From Desulfallas sp. Bu1-1 (GTDB taxonomy: Bacteria; Bacillota; Desulfotomaculia; Desulfotomaculales; Desulfallaceae), in assembly GCF_015594625.1 (NCBI RefSeq), contig NZ_JADNRQ010000002.1, forward strand, positions 62,001 through 126,000: a stretch of 64,000 nt of DNA, written 5' to 3'. Shown here piece by piece: positions 40,731 to 49,146 of the stretch. The notes beneath the pieces are model-generated. The model saw only the letters and a program-made list of their open reading frames with translations, had not been told where the DNA came from and did not search any database. Each line of letters opens with the position of its first letter. Position 1 is the stretch's first letter. A program made the translations under genes and the position numbers.

Positions 40731-42801
40731 CCATTACCACCGTCCCAACGGCTTCAATCTCAATTTCAGGGATAATTTCATTAATGGACAGCACTGCCGT
40801 GTCCGGCATCTGGCGGTTCAAAAACCGCCTGAGGGGCAGGCGCAGTCGCGGCGAACACAGCAATACCGGCGAGTAACCCCGGCCCGTTGCCTTGGCAAGC
40901 GTGCCGGCAATGGCATCCAGAACCCTGCGGGCCAGGCCCGGTTCCAGCACCGGGTAATTACCCAGCTGGGTGGGTTGAATAGCGTCCGCCAGCATTTGCT
41001 CAAGCTTGGGGTGTAAAGTGATTACCTGAAGCTTGTTGTCCCGGTTCAGCAGGCTGCGGCAGATGGTGCGGGCAAGCGCCTGGCGCGCGTGCTCAATTAA
41101 AAAGTCCAGGTCTTTATTCATGCGGGCGCCGTCCCCCAGCGCCTCAAGGATAGTGATGATATCCCGGATGTTGACGTTTTCCTTGAGCAGGTGCTGTAAT
41201 ACTTTTTGCACTTCGCCCACCGTCATCAGTTCGGGCACGAGCTCATCAACCACTGCAGGATTGCTTTCCCGGACCACATCCAGTAGCTCCTTGACATCCT
41301 GGCGGCCGAGCAACTCATGGGCATGCTTTTTGATAAATTCGGTCAAATGCGTAACCAGCACCGTGGAGCAATCCACTACGGTAAAGCCTTCCATTTCCGC
41401 CTGGTCCTTTTTGTCCCCGGTAATCCACCAGGCGGGCAGTCCAAAGGTGGGCTCGGTGGTGGGAATGCCCGGCACGTTGATTTCCTGGCCGGCGGGGTTG
41501 AGCGCCAGAAAATGTCCGGGCATCAATTCGCCGCCGTCAATTTCCTCCCCCCGGATTTTAAATACATAGCGGTTGGGCGGCAGTTGTAAATTATCCCTGA
41601 TGCGAATCGGCCGCACGTAAACACCCATTTCAACGGCGGACTGCCGGCGGACGGTGGCGAGCCTTTGCAGCAGATCCCCACCGGATTGCTCGTCGGTCAG
41701 GGGGATCAAATTATAGCCAATTTCAATTTGCAGCGGGTCGGTTTCCAGCAGTTGCAGCACGTTTTCCGGCTCCCGTTGCTCCCGCACCTGCTTCCTGGCC
41801 TGTTCCTCCCGGGCCGAAATTTCCTTTTGTCTTTGCTCGTTCAACAAGGTATATCCCAAAAAGCCCACCGAACCCGCCAGGATGAAGAACACCAGCCCCG
41901 GCATGGCCGGTATCAACCCGATGACAAATAAAATTCCCGCTACGATGAACAAAATTTTGGGGAAGTTTAAAAACTGCCTGGTTAAATCGGTGCCGAAACT
42001 GGCATCGGTGGTCGCCCGGGTGACCAGGATGCCGGAGGCGGTGGAAATCAATACCGCCGGGATCTGGGAAACCAGACCGTCCCCAATGGTTAAAATGGTA
42101 TAGGTTTGCAGTGAACTCATGATATCCATGTTTTTTTGCAATACACCGATGGTGATGCCGCCGATGATGTTGATCACAATAATTACAATACCGGCAATGG
42201 CGTCGCCGCGCACGAATTTGCTGGCGCCGTCCATGGCGCCGAAAAAATCGGCCTCGCGCTGCAATTTACGCCGGCGTTCGCGGGCCTCCTCCTCGGTGAT
42301 CAGGCCGCTGTTGAACTCGGCGTCGATGCTCATCTGCTTCCCGGGCATGGCGTCCAGGGTGAAGCGGGCCGCAACCTCGGACACCCTGCCCGCGCCGCTG
42401 GTAATGACCACGAACTGAATCACTGTGATAATGATAAATACGATTGCTCCCACAATATAATTACCGCCCACCACAAACTGGCCGAAAGCGTTGATGATCT
42501 TACCGGCCTGGGCGTCGCCGAGGATCAACCGGGTGGAGGAAATGTTCAAAGACAGCCTGTACAGTGTCGTCACCAGGAGCAACGCCGGAAATACGGAAAA
42601 CTGCAACGGCTCGGTGGTGAACATCGTAATCAGGATGATCACCAGGGACACCGTAATGCTGATGGTCAAAAATATATCCAGCGCCAGTGGCGGCAGTGGA
42701 ATAATGATCAGCAGCACGATGCCCAAAATGGCGGCGGCAACCAGTAAATCCGTATTCTTTTTAATCCGGCGCCCGAGATGGGCTTTGGTATAGGTTGTCA
42801 T
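40720..42801 (-). CDS. flhA: flagellar biosynthesis protein FlhA
   Basis: FlhA is the export gate. 693 residues: about eight membrane segments in the first 330 (for instance LLVAAAILGIVLLIIIPLP and ILFVIGLIPAMPGLVFFILAG), the cytoplasmic FHIPEP loop QREADFFGAMDGASKFVRGD near 180-205, then a four-subdomain cytoplasmic tail that receives chaperone-substrate pairs (FliS-flagellin, FlgN). Length is normal. Follows flhB by 16 bases. Confidence 0.97.
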   Translation of the reverse strand: MTTYTKAHLGRRIKKNTDLLVAAAILGIVLLIIIPLPPLALDIFLTISITVSLVIILITMFTTEPLQFSVFPALLLVTTLYRLSLNISSTRLILGDAQAGKIINAFGQFVVGGNYIVGAIVFIIITVIQFVVITSGAGRVSEVAARFTLDAMPGKQMSIDAEFNSGLITEEEARERRRKLQREADFFGAMDGASKFVRGDAIAGIVIIVINIIGGITIGVLQKNMDIMSSLQTYTILTIGDGLVSQIPAVLISTASGILVTRATTDASFGTDLTRQFLNFPKILFIVAGILFVIGLIPAMPGLVFFILAGSVGFLGYTLLNEQRQKEISAREEQARKQVREQREPENVLQLLETDPLQIEIGYNLIPLTDEQSGGDLLQRLATVRRQSAVEMGVYVRPIRIRDNLQLPPNRYVFKIRGEEIDGGELMPGHFLALNPAGQEINVPGIPTTEPTFGLPAWWITGDKKDQAEMEGFTVVDCSTVLVTHLTEFIKKHAHELLGRQDVKELLDVVRESNPAVVDELVPELMTVGEVQKVLQHLLKENVNIRDIITILEALGDGARMNKDLDFLIEHARQALARTICRSLLNRDNKLQVITLHPKLEQMLADAIQPTQLGNYPVLEPGLARRVLDAIAGTLAKATGRGYSPVLLCSPRLRLPLRRFLNRQMPDTAVLSINEIIPEIEIEAVGTVVMDEN

Positions 42802-42817
42802 TACTTTCCTCCAAAAA

Positions 42818-43882
42818 CTAAACCACTTTTCCTTTTAACCTGTAGACCATGGCGATAATTTCGGCGATGGCCCGGTAAAGTTCCACGGGTATTTCCCTGC
42901 CCACATCAACCTGGTAAAGCGCCCGGGCCACCGGCGGGTTCTCCACCACCGGGACATCGTTTTGCCGGGCCAGCCTTTTGATAACCGGCACCAGGTCACC
43001 GGCCCCCTTGGCCGTAACCACCGGGGCGCTCATTTCCTTTTCTTCGTACCTTACGGCCACGGCCACGTGGATGGGGTTGGTGACCACCACCGTGGCCCGG
43101 GGCACCTCCCGGCGAATGGCGTTCATAATCATCTCGCGCTGCCGGCGGCGCAGCCATGATTTAACCAGCGGGTCTCCCTCGGTCTGCTTGAGCTCGTCCT
43201 TTACCTCCTGCCTGGTCATGCGCAGGTTCTTGATATACTCGTACCGCTGGAACAGCAGGTCAAAAAAGGAAATAACCAAAAACGCGCCACCGCCGGCAAA
43301 GGCGGCGGCCAGCAGGGCGGCGGCAATGAGATCCAGCATTTGCGCCGGCGTTTTAAAGTAAATCAACAACATTTCGGGCAGCCGGGCTTTGACGACGAAA
43401 TACACCACGGCGGCCACGATAATTATTTTTAAAGTATTTTTAACCAGTTCGAACAGGCTGCGCAGGCTGAAAATTCTCTTCAGGCCCTCCACCGGGTTCA
43501 GCCGCTCCAGCTTGGGCTGCAACACCTGGGGCGCAAACAGCACACCCACCTGCACCACGCTGGCCGCCACGGCAATTGCGACAATGCCCGCCAGCACCGG
43601 CATAATGACCAGGCACATCCGGGCCGTAAATCCAAGCGCGTAAAAAAGAAGGTTTTCAGCGGGCAAGTCCAAAGTTGGGGCGGCACGGTAATATTCCAAC
43701 AGCAACCTCTGCATCGAGATGACCATGGAATCTTTTAAAAAGGCGATCATCGCCAGGGCAAAAAGCAGAATGATAGCGGCGCTGAGGTCCCGGCTCCTGG
43801 GAACCTGGCCTTTTTTCCGGGCTTCCCGTAACCTTCGCGGTGACGGGGCTTCGGTTTTCTGCTGCGAACTGCCGCCGGACAT
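42818..43882 (-). CDS. flhB: flagellar biosynthesis protein FlhB with NPIH cleavage motif
   Basis: FlhB switches export from rod/hook to filament proteins after cutting itself. 354 residues: SGGSSQQKTEAPSPRRLREARKKGQVPRS start, four membrane segments to ~210, then the cytoplasmic tail. The autocleavage site, almost always NPTH, is NPIH at residues 269-272 (VVVTNPIHVAVAVRYE); the Asn-Pro bond is kept. ATG 43882 overlaps the fliR stop by one base. Confidence 0.96.
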   Translation of the reverse strand: MSGGSSQQKTEAPSPRRLREARKKGQVPRSRDLSAAIILLFALAMIAFLKDSMVISMQRLLLEYYRAAPTLDLPAENLLFYALGFTARMCLVIMPVLAGIVAIAVAASVVQVGVLFAPQVLQPKLERLNPVEGLKRIFSLRSLFELVKNTLKIIIVAAVVYFVVKARLPEMLLIYFKTPAQMLDLIAAALLAAAFAGGGAFLVISFFDLLFQRYEYIKNLRMTRQEVKDELKQTEGDPLVKSWLRRRQREMIMNAIRREVPRATVVVTNPIHVAVAVRYEEKEMSAPVVTAKGAGDLVPVIKRLARQNDVPVVENPPVARALYQVDVGREIPVELYRAIAEIIAMVYRLKGKVV

Positions 43883-44655
43883 CAGGTCATTCCTTTCAAC
43901 AAGGTTAGAATATCGCGCTCGATGACGCCGCAAAGCGAGTAAATGATGCGCACCAGCGCGGGAACCATCACGCTGAGGGTAATCATACCGAAAATAATCT
44001 TAATGGGAAAGCCCAGCATAAACACGTTGATCTGCGGAGCGGTGCGGGCCAGCAGCCCCAGTGTAACGTCAATTACCAGCATCACGGCAATCAGCGGCGC
44101 CGCTATTTGCACTCCGGTGTTGATCATCTGGGCAAACGCCTTGATGAAAAATAACGCTGTTGCGCCGCCGGCCTGCGCGACGTTGACCGGTACAACGTCA
44201 AAGCTTCCAACCAGGGCGGCGATGATCATATGGTGGCCGTTGAAACTCAGCAGCACGGCCAGCCCTAAAAGGTGCATGAACCGCGACATGATGCCCGCCA
44301 TGGACCCGGATACGGGATCAAAGATGATGCTCATAAAATATCCGATGTGGATATCGATCAAACTGCCGGCGAAAACCAGCGCGTTTAACACCAGGCCTGC
44401 TATGTATCCCATCGCCAACCCCACCAGCGTTTCCCGGAACAGCGCGAAAATATAGTACCAGCCGTTGGTGATGTCAATCCCCGGCTTCGGGTCCACCAGC
44501 GGGAAAACGATTATTGCCACCAAAAAAGACAGCCCAACCTTGACCAATCCGGGGATGTTGGCCATGGAAAACAACGGCCCTACGGCAAAAAAGGCGGAAA
44601 TCCTGGCCAGTACCAGCATAAACAGGGCAAGCTGGTTGATGTCGAACAATTCCAT
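43882..44655 (-). CDS. fliR: flagellar biosynthesis protein FliR
   Basis: 257 residues with six hydrophobic stretches, starting MELFDINQLALFMLVLARISAFFAVGPLFS. FliR is one of the FliPQR export-pore subunits in the basal body membrane. The conserved KVGLSFLVAIIVFP near 35 and the C-terminal FPIKIIFGMITL support the call. It lies between fliQ (7 bases) and flhB (overlap of one base). Confidence 0.95.
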   Translation of the reverse strand: MELFDINQLALFMLVLARISAFFAVGPLFSMANIPGLVKVGLSFLVAIIVFPLVDPKPGIDITNGWYYIFALFRETLVGLAMGYIAGLVLNALVFAGSLIDIHIGYFMSIIFDPVSGSMAGIMSRFMHLLGLAVLLSFNGHHMIIAALVGSFDVVPVNVAQAGGATALFFIKAFAQMINTGVQIAAPLIAVMLVIDVTLGLLARTAPQINVFMLGFPIKIIFGMITLSVMVPALVRIIYSLCGVIERDILTLLKGMT

Positions 44656-44662
44656 GTACCCC

Positions 44663-44932
44663 TTACCTGAGCAGGTCCGGAATCCGGTTGTAAACGCGGT
44701 TGGTGAAGTTCACCATCACCCGGGCGGTCCACGGCGCCAGCACGGCCAGGGTAATGAACACGGCGATGATTTTGGGCACAAAGGTGAGGGACTGCTCCTG
44801 GACCTGGGTGGTGGCCTGCAAAATGCTGATCACCAGACCCACCAGCAAAGAAACGGCCAGCGGCGGCAAAGCGATGATGCACACCATTAACAGCGCCTCC
44901 CGCACCAGTTCGATAATTAATGTTTCCGACAT
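44663..44932 (-). CDS. fliQ: flagellar biosynthesis protein FliQ
   Basis: An 89-residue two-helix membrane protein: EALLMVCIIALPPLAVSLLVGLVISILQATTQVQEQSLTFVPK-type FliQ hairpin, with the conserved QATTQVQEQSL turn near 41-51. Start ATG 44932 after GGGAGGAAG; a longer in-frame opening at 45007 has no ribosome site and would run into the fliP end. Confidence 0.95.
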   Translation of the reverse strand: MSETLIIELVREALLMVCIIALPPLAVSLLVGLVISILQATTQVQEQSLTFVPKIIAVFITLAVLAPWTARVMVNFTNRVYNRIPDLLR

Positions 44933-44960
44933 CTGACTTCCTCCCACCTTGCGCGCCCGG

Positions 44961-45728
44961 TTAGAAGCTTTCCACCAGGGTTTTAACCACCAGATACCAA
45001 CCGTCAACCATTACAAACAGCAGTATTTTAAACGGCAGTGAAATCATCACCGGCGGCAGCATGAACATGCCCATGGACATCAACGTGCTGGCCACCACCA
45101 TGTCAATGACCAGGAAAGGAACATAAATCATAAAACCAATCTGAAAAGCCGTTTTTAATTCGCTGATCACGAAAGCCGGCATTAAAACCGTGGCTGGCAA
45201 GTCCCGCTCGTTATCCGGCCTGTCCATGCCTGAAAGTTTGACGAACAAAGCAAGATCCTTTTCCCTTGTTTGCTTGAGCATGAAGGATCGCAGGGGCGCG
45301 TAGGCTTTTTCCCAGGCCTGCTGCTGGGAAATTTGATTATCCAGGTAAGGCCTGATAGCCTGCTCGTTAACCTGTTGAAACACCGGAGCCATAATAAATA
45401 CGGTCAGGAACAGCGCCAGTCCGATGATCACCTGGTTGGGCGGGGTTTGCTGCGTGCCCAGGGCGCTGCGCAGCAGCGACAACACAACGACGATCCGGGT
45501 AAAGCTGGTCATCATCAATATAAACGCCGGCACCAGGGACAACAGGGTCAGCATGACCAGGATTTTAACGCTATTTACCACCTGTTCCGGCTCATCAGTG
45601 GGCTGAATATTCAGGTCGATGCCCGGTAGCGGCTGGGCGTACGCCTGGCCGGTATGATACAGCAGGATAAATGAAATAACCAGCAGTGGAAATATTACTA
45701 TGGACAGTTTTTGCCGTAACAGTTTCAA
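44961..45728 (-). CDS. fliP: flagellar biosynthesis protein FliP
   Basis: 255 residues with a cleavable-type N-terminus ([25 protein letters not shown], cut near residue 32) and then four membrane segments; [27 protein letters not shown] near 75-100 is the FliP signature. It forms the pentameric core of the export pore with FliQ and FliR. Confidence 0.96.
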   Translation of the reverse strand: MKLLRQKLSIVIFPLLVISFILLYHTGQAYAQPLPGIDLNIQPTDEPEQVVNSVKILVMLTLLSLVPAFILMMTSFTRIVVVLSLLRSALGTQQTPPNQVIIGLALFLTVFIMAPVFQQVNEQAIRPYLDNQISQQQAWEKAYAPLRSFMLKQTREKDLALFVKLSGMDRPDNERDLPATVLMPAFVISELKTAFQIGFMIYVPFLVIDMVVASTLMSMGMFMLPPVMISLPFKILLFVMVDGWYLVVKTLVESF

Positions 45729-45792
45729 TGGTTGTTCCCGCCTTTTGCATGCTCCGCAGTATCTATCAGCCTGTCACAGCGGATTCGGAGAA

Positions 45793-46146
45793 TTACTTTT
45801 TCGATTTATCGCCAAACGGTCCGAGGTATTTCAGCCATACTCCCGGCCCTGGCCGGCCAGGCAATTCTGTTTCTATTGCCGCAGGTAATTCGTCCATTTC
45901 CCGAACCACAACCATGCTGCCCTCCTGGTGGGCCAAAAGGAGGTACTTGTCCCCCACCTGGACCAGCGAGAGCCCGCATTTGGGGCCCAGGGACACCTGC
46001 TCCACAAGTCGCATCCGCTTTCCCCGGCCGTGCACCGGCAGATATTTGGCGCCAAAACCAAACTTTACCGCAAGGTAGGCCAGGCCGCAAATTAACGGCA
46101 ACAGGATGATAATGCGCAACAGGGCCGCCAGCATTTCCCTATCCAT
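45793..46146 (-). CDS. fliO: flagellar biosynthetic protein FliO
   Basis: About 117 residues: one membrane helix (ALLRIIILLPLICGLAYLAVKFGFG, residues ~8-32) and a small cytoplasmic FliO domain with MRLVEQVSLGPKCGLSLVQVGDKYLLLAHQ. FliO helps FliP assemble. ATG 46146 overlaps the fliN stop by eight bases; ATG 46173 is an alternative. Position before fliP confirms the call. Confidence 0.88.
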   Translation of the reverse strand: MDREMLAALLRIIILLPLICGLAYLAVKFGFGAKYLPVHGRGKRMRLVEQVSLGPKCGLSLVQVGDKYLLLAHQEGSMVVVREMDELPAAIETELPGRPGPGVWLKYLGPFGDKSKK

Positions 46147-46531
46147 CTTTGCCCACGCCTTTATCCGGATCATTATATGTTTTGGGGTCGTAGATGCGGT
46201 CCACCCGGATGCCCAGGTTATTACCGATAATAATAACCTCGCCCCGGGCGAAATCCCGCCCGTTGATTTTGAGATTGACGGTGTCGCCCGCCGGTTTGTC
46301 CAGTTCTATCACCGTCTCTTCCTTCATGTTCAAAATGTCCCTGACCGTCATGGACGCCTCACCCAGTTCGGCCCAGATTTCCACGGTGACATCATCGATA
46401 AAATCAACGGGCAGCCTTGATTGCGGCAAACCGGGATCAGCCCGTAGCGCGGGGTATTTAACTTTTTTAATTGACGTTTTCTGTTTGTGGAAATTGCCCA
46501 GAAAATCGTCCAGTTCCCGTTGAGTGAGCAC
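46139..46531 (-). CDS. fliN: FliN-type C-ring protein (second SpoA-domain protein)
   Basis: 131 residues: a short N-terminal helix region with TQRELDDFLGNF, a linker, and a SpoA domain (DFIDDVTVEIWAELGEASMTVRDILNMKEETVIELDK to DRIYDPKTY). It has no phosphatase domain, unlike FliY. GTG at 46531 fits AAGGAGAT eight bases before. The window therefore codes for two SpoA-domain switch proteins, this one lying where fliM-fliY stand in Bacillus. Confidence 0.9.
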   Translation of the reverse strand: MLTQRELDDFLGNFHKQKTSIKKVKYPALRADPGLPQSRLPVDFIDDVTVEIWAELGEASMTVRDILNMKEETVIELDKPAGDTVNLKINGRDFARGEVIIIGNNLGIRVDRIYDPKTYNDPDKGVGKDG

Positions 46532-46572
46532 GTTTTTCAATCTCCTTGGTATATTGACCAGTTAATTAGCAA

Positions 46573-47073
46573 TTATTGGACTATGTACTGGGTAAAGTAA
46601 ATTTTTTTCACCACGTCTTCGTTCAACCCGGCATTTATGGCCTTGATGAGTTCCCGTTTTAATTTGTCGGTGGCCTCCGGAGGGGCGACATCATCCACGG
46701 TCTTCTTGCGCAGGGTGAGCAAAATAATTTCAATGACCTGATGTTTCTTTTCACTGATCAGTTCTTCCATTTTTTTGTCTTCCGGGTACTCAATGGTAAT
46801 TTCTGTTTTAAGGAAATGGTTGCCGTCCGCCAGGTTGATGACCATCTCGCCCAGATCCATGGAGGCCAGCACCACTTTCTCCTTCTTTTTCTCCTCTGTT
46901 TTGGCCTCTTTGTTATCGGGGTCGAAAAACTTAAAGTAGCCGATCACCATGCCCGCGCCTACCAGGAAGACGATCAGCATCATGACGAACATCAAGAACA
47001 TGTTCCCCGGTCCCTGCTGTTTTTCCGGTGTTCCGTTCTTTTGTGTTTCTTTTTTGGGGGGTCGTAAAGCCAT
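46573..47073 (-). CDS. fliL: flagellar basal body-associated protein FliL
   Basis: 166 residues: a charged N-terminus, one membrane helix (FLMFVMMLIVFLVGAGMVIGYFKFF) near 26-50, and the extracytoplasmic FliL domain with the typical LGEMVINLADGNHFLKTEITIEY strand and the C-terminal IYFTQYIVQ. FliL surrounds the stator. ATG 47073 is favoured over GTG 47079 because AGGGTGAG lies at proper distance. Confidence 0.93.
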   Translation of the reverse strand: MALRPPKKETQKNGTPEKQQGPGNMFLMFVMMLIVFLVGAGMVIGYFKFFDPDNKEAKTEEKKKEKVVLASMDLGEMVINLADGNHFLKTEITIEYPEDKKMEELISEKKHQVIEIILLTLRKKTVDDVAPPEATDKLKRELIKAINAGLNEDVVKKIYFTQYIVQ

Positions 47074-47140
47074 TTTCACTCACCCTAACTAAATTTATCG
47101 TACCGCCGGCCGGCATTAATTATTGATGCCGCGCCGTTTT

Positions 47141-47165
47141 CCCGCGCGCCGTAACGGCGCGCGGG
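47141..47165. repeat. GC-rich hairpin between flgE and fliL
   Basis: CCCGCGCGCC (47141-47150) and GGCGCGCGGG (47156-47165) form a 10-bp all-GC stem with a five-base loop (the arms could extend by two more pairs into it). No T tract follows on either strand, so it is more likely an mRNA-stability or processing element than a terminator. Confidence 0.6.
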
Positions 47166-47186
47166 AACAGCTCGGAAATTTGTTAG

Positions 47187-47957
47187 TTACCTTTTCAGCT
47201 GAATCAATTCCTCCAGCAAGGTGTCGGATACCGTAATCACCCTGGCGTTGGCCTGGAAGCCCCGCTGGGTGGTAATCATGTTGGCGAACTCGTCGGAAAG
47301 GTCGACGTTGGACATCTCCAGATAGCCGGAGTTAATTTTGCAACCAGCGTTAGTAGCTGTTGTGTGAGTTACTGTACCCGAAGAAACTGTCGCTTCGTAC
47401 AGGTTATTACCCTTTTTACTAAGCCCCTCGTAATTCGGGCAGGTGGCTATGCCAATTTGTGGGGCACTGGCTGGGTCTGTATTTCCGTTTATATAAATCC
47501 TACCCTGATCATCTATTGAAATAGAATTAATAGAAGTACCCAAACTTGGCAATGTGTTGCCGTCAGCACCACAAACCTTTAATCCATCAGCATTAACTAA
47601 CTGACCCGTGCTATCAATAAAAAATGCTCCATCTCTTGTGTAATATTTATTTGTTCCATCTGTTAATATAAACAGGCCGTTGCCTTGAATGGCCAAATCC
47701 AGCGTCCGGTTGGTGTTTTGCAGGGCGCCCGGTGTAAAATTAGCACTGGTACTGCCTATTTTAGATCCGGTGCCGATTTGCACGGGATTGGTGCTTTTAC
47801 CGCCGCCCCTGAGTGTTTGGTAGATCACATCTTGAAAATTGGCCCGGCTGGATTTAAAGCCGGTGGTGTTGACGTTGGCAATGTTGTTGCCGATAACATC
47901 CATGCGCATCTGGTGCGCGCGCATACCCGATACGCCGGAAAATAATGACCTCAGCAT
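47187..47957 (-). CDS. flgE: flagellar hook protein, short FlgE type
   Basis: 256 residues: MLRSLFSGVSGMRAHQMRMDVIGNNIANVNTTGFKSSR at the N-terminus, FQDVIYQTLRGG, and the C-terminal MSNVDLSDEFANMITTQRGFQANARVI that stacks in the hook. The length matches the short Gram-positive hook protein (about 264 residues in Bacillus) more than the long enterobacterial one. The middle (about 47340-47700) is visibly richer in A+T than the conserved ends. Lies between the TIGR02530 gene and fliL, the hook slot of this operon. Confidence 0.87.
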   Translation of the reverse strand: MLRSLFSGVSGMRAHQMRMDVIGNNIANVNTTGFKSSRANFQDVIYQTLRGGGKSTNPVQIGTGSKIGSTSANFTPGALQNTNRTLDLAIQGNGLFILTDGTNKYYTRDGAFFIDSTGQLVNADGLKVCGADGNTLPSLGTSINSISIDDQGRIYINGNTDPASAPQIGIATCPNYEGLSKKGNNLYEATVSSGTVTHTTATNAGCKINSGYLEMSNVDLSDEFANMITTQRGFQANARVITVSDTLLEELIQLKR

Positions 47958-48031
47958 GAATTTATACCTCCCGTAATGCGGCCGCCTCGGTCGTTCGGCA
48001 GCCGCTCAACCCCCCTGTTCGGACCGGGTTG

Positions 48032-48424
48032 TTATTGTTTTTTGATAATGATCGCTCCGTCTATGTTGGTAAAAATCCTGTCTTCCACATCATCACCGTG
48101 CATGGCTGTTACTATGGTCCTGTTTTTAATGCTTGCCACCATGGCCAGGTCTCCGTAGATCAGGAGCGATTCCCTGACTCCCTTGGATTCCGCCCGGTTA
48201 ATCGCCCTGGTAATATTCTGCATGTCCCTTTCATTTAACATAATATCTCTTTCCTGCAGGCGCTGCCGGGCATGACTGGAAATCTTGACTTGAACTGCGG
48301 ATTCAAGTTCCCGGAACAATAGATCCTGGAATTTTTCCCGGGTTGGATTGACTAACGGTTTCTTTTTGATTTGCTGCTGCTGGATTAACGGTTCCGGAAC
48401 AACGCGTATTCCCTTAATTTCCAA
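48032..48424 (-). CDS. TIGR02530 flagellar operon protein
   Basis: A 130-residue protein of the family found in Gram-positive flagellar operons between flgD and flgE; its job is not settled. The recognisable part is VQVKISSHARQRLQERDIMLNERDMQNITRAINRAESKG followed by LLIYGDLAMVASIKNRTIVTAM. TTG start at 48424 with AGGTG seven bases before. The 93 bases to flgD show nothing else. Confidence 0.85.
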   Translation of the reverse strand: MEIKGIRVVPEPLIQQQQIKKKPLVNPTREKFQDLLFRELESAVQVKISSHARQRLQERDIMLNERDMQNITRAINRAESKGVRESLLIYGDLAMVASIKNRTIVTAMHGDDVEDRIFTNIDGAIIIKKQ

Positions 48425-48517
48425 CTGTATTCACCTGACCTGGTTTGTTTGTTAAACGCCGGGATCCGGTTCGGAATCAGCGGACAGATTCGGTTCTTCC
48501 CCGGGGATTGGTTCAGG

Positions 48518-49132
48518 TTAATTCGCTGCTGCATCAGGAACATCGCCGATTTCAATAATCCGTTCAACCCCGAATACTTCGCCATCAACCATTACTGCGG
48601 CATTACCGTTTTGTAACAGCACTTTATCCACTGTTCCCTCAATTTCGCCGTTATCGTTTCGCACCTTGACCAGATGGCCAATCAATGCAAGATAGGGCAG
48701 CAGGTCTCCGCTGGTCCTTGCGGAAATCATGGTCACCTGTTCCAGGGTATACCTGTTGCCGTCCGGCGCATCACCAAGGTAAAAGTAAGGCTGTTGATTG
48801 TCAAACACTACGCCGCCGACGGTGCCGGTTATCAACTCTTCTCCGTCGGTCACCGTTACTTTTTGACCGATCAGGTCAAAGTAGCGGGCCATTTCATGTT
48901 TTTCCGCCAATTGTTCCATGCTCCGGCTGACATTGCACATCTGTTCCATCGTTGCCATTTGCGAAAGCTGGGTAATAAAAGTTGAGCTGTCTTGAGGGTT
49001 CATCGGGTCTTGATTCTTCAACTGCTCCACGAGTATTTTAAGAAACGCGTCCGGATCACCCAGGCCTTTTGGCTGATTTGTTGAATTTTGAGTCAAGTAA
49101 TAACCGCTGCTTGAATTAACCGCTTCGGGCAT
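48518..49132 (-). CDS. flgD: flagellar hook assembly scaffold protein FlgD
   Basis: FlgD caps the growing hook. 204 residues; the N-terminal part holds the family block GDPDAFLKILVEQLKNQDPMNPQDSSTFITQLSQMATMEQM near 24-65. The rest has two Ig/tudor-like barrels (LIGQKVTVTDGEE and IGHLVKVRNDNGE repeats). Follows fliK by 14 bases. Confidence 0.93.
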   Translation of the reverse strand: MPEAVNSSSGYYLTQNSTNQPKGLGDPDAFLKILVEQLKNQDPMNPQDSSTFITQLSQMATMEQMCNVSRSMEQLAEKHEMARYFDLIGQKVTVTDGEELITGTVGGVVFDNQQPYFYLGDAPDGNRYTLEQVTMISARTSGDLLPYLALIGHLVKVRNDNGEIEGTVDKVLLQNGNAAVMVDGEVFGVERIIEIGDVPDAAAN

Positions 49133-49146
49133 AACGCACCTCCCCG

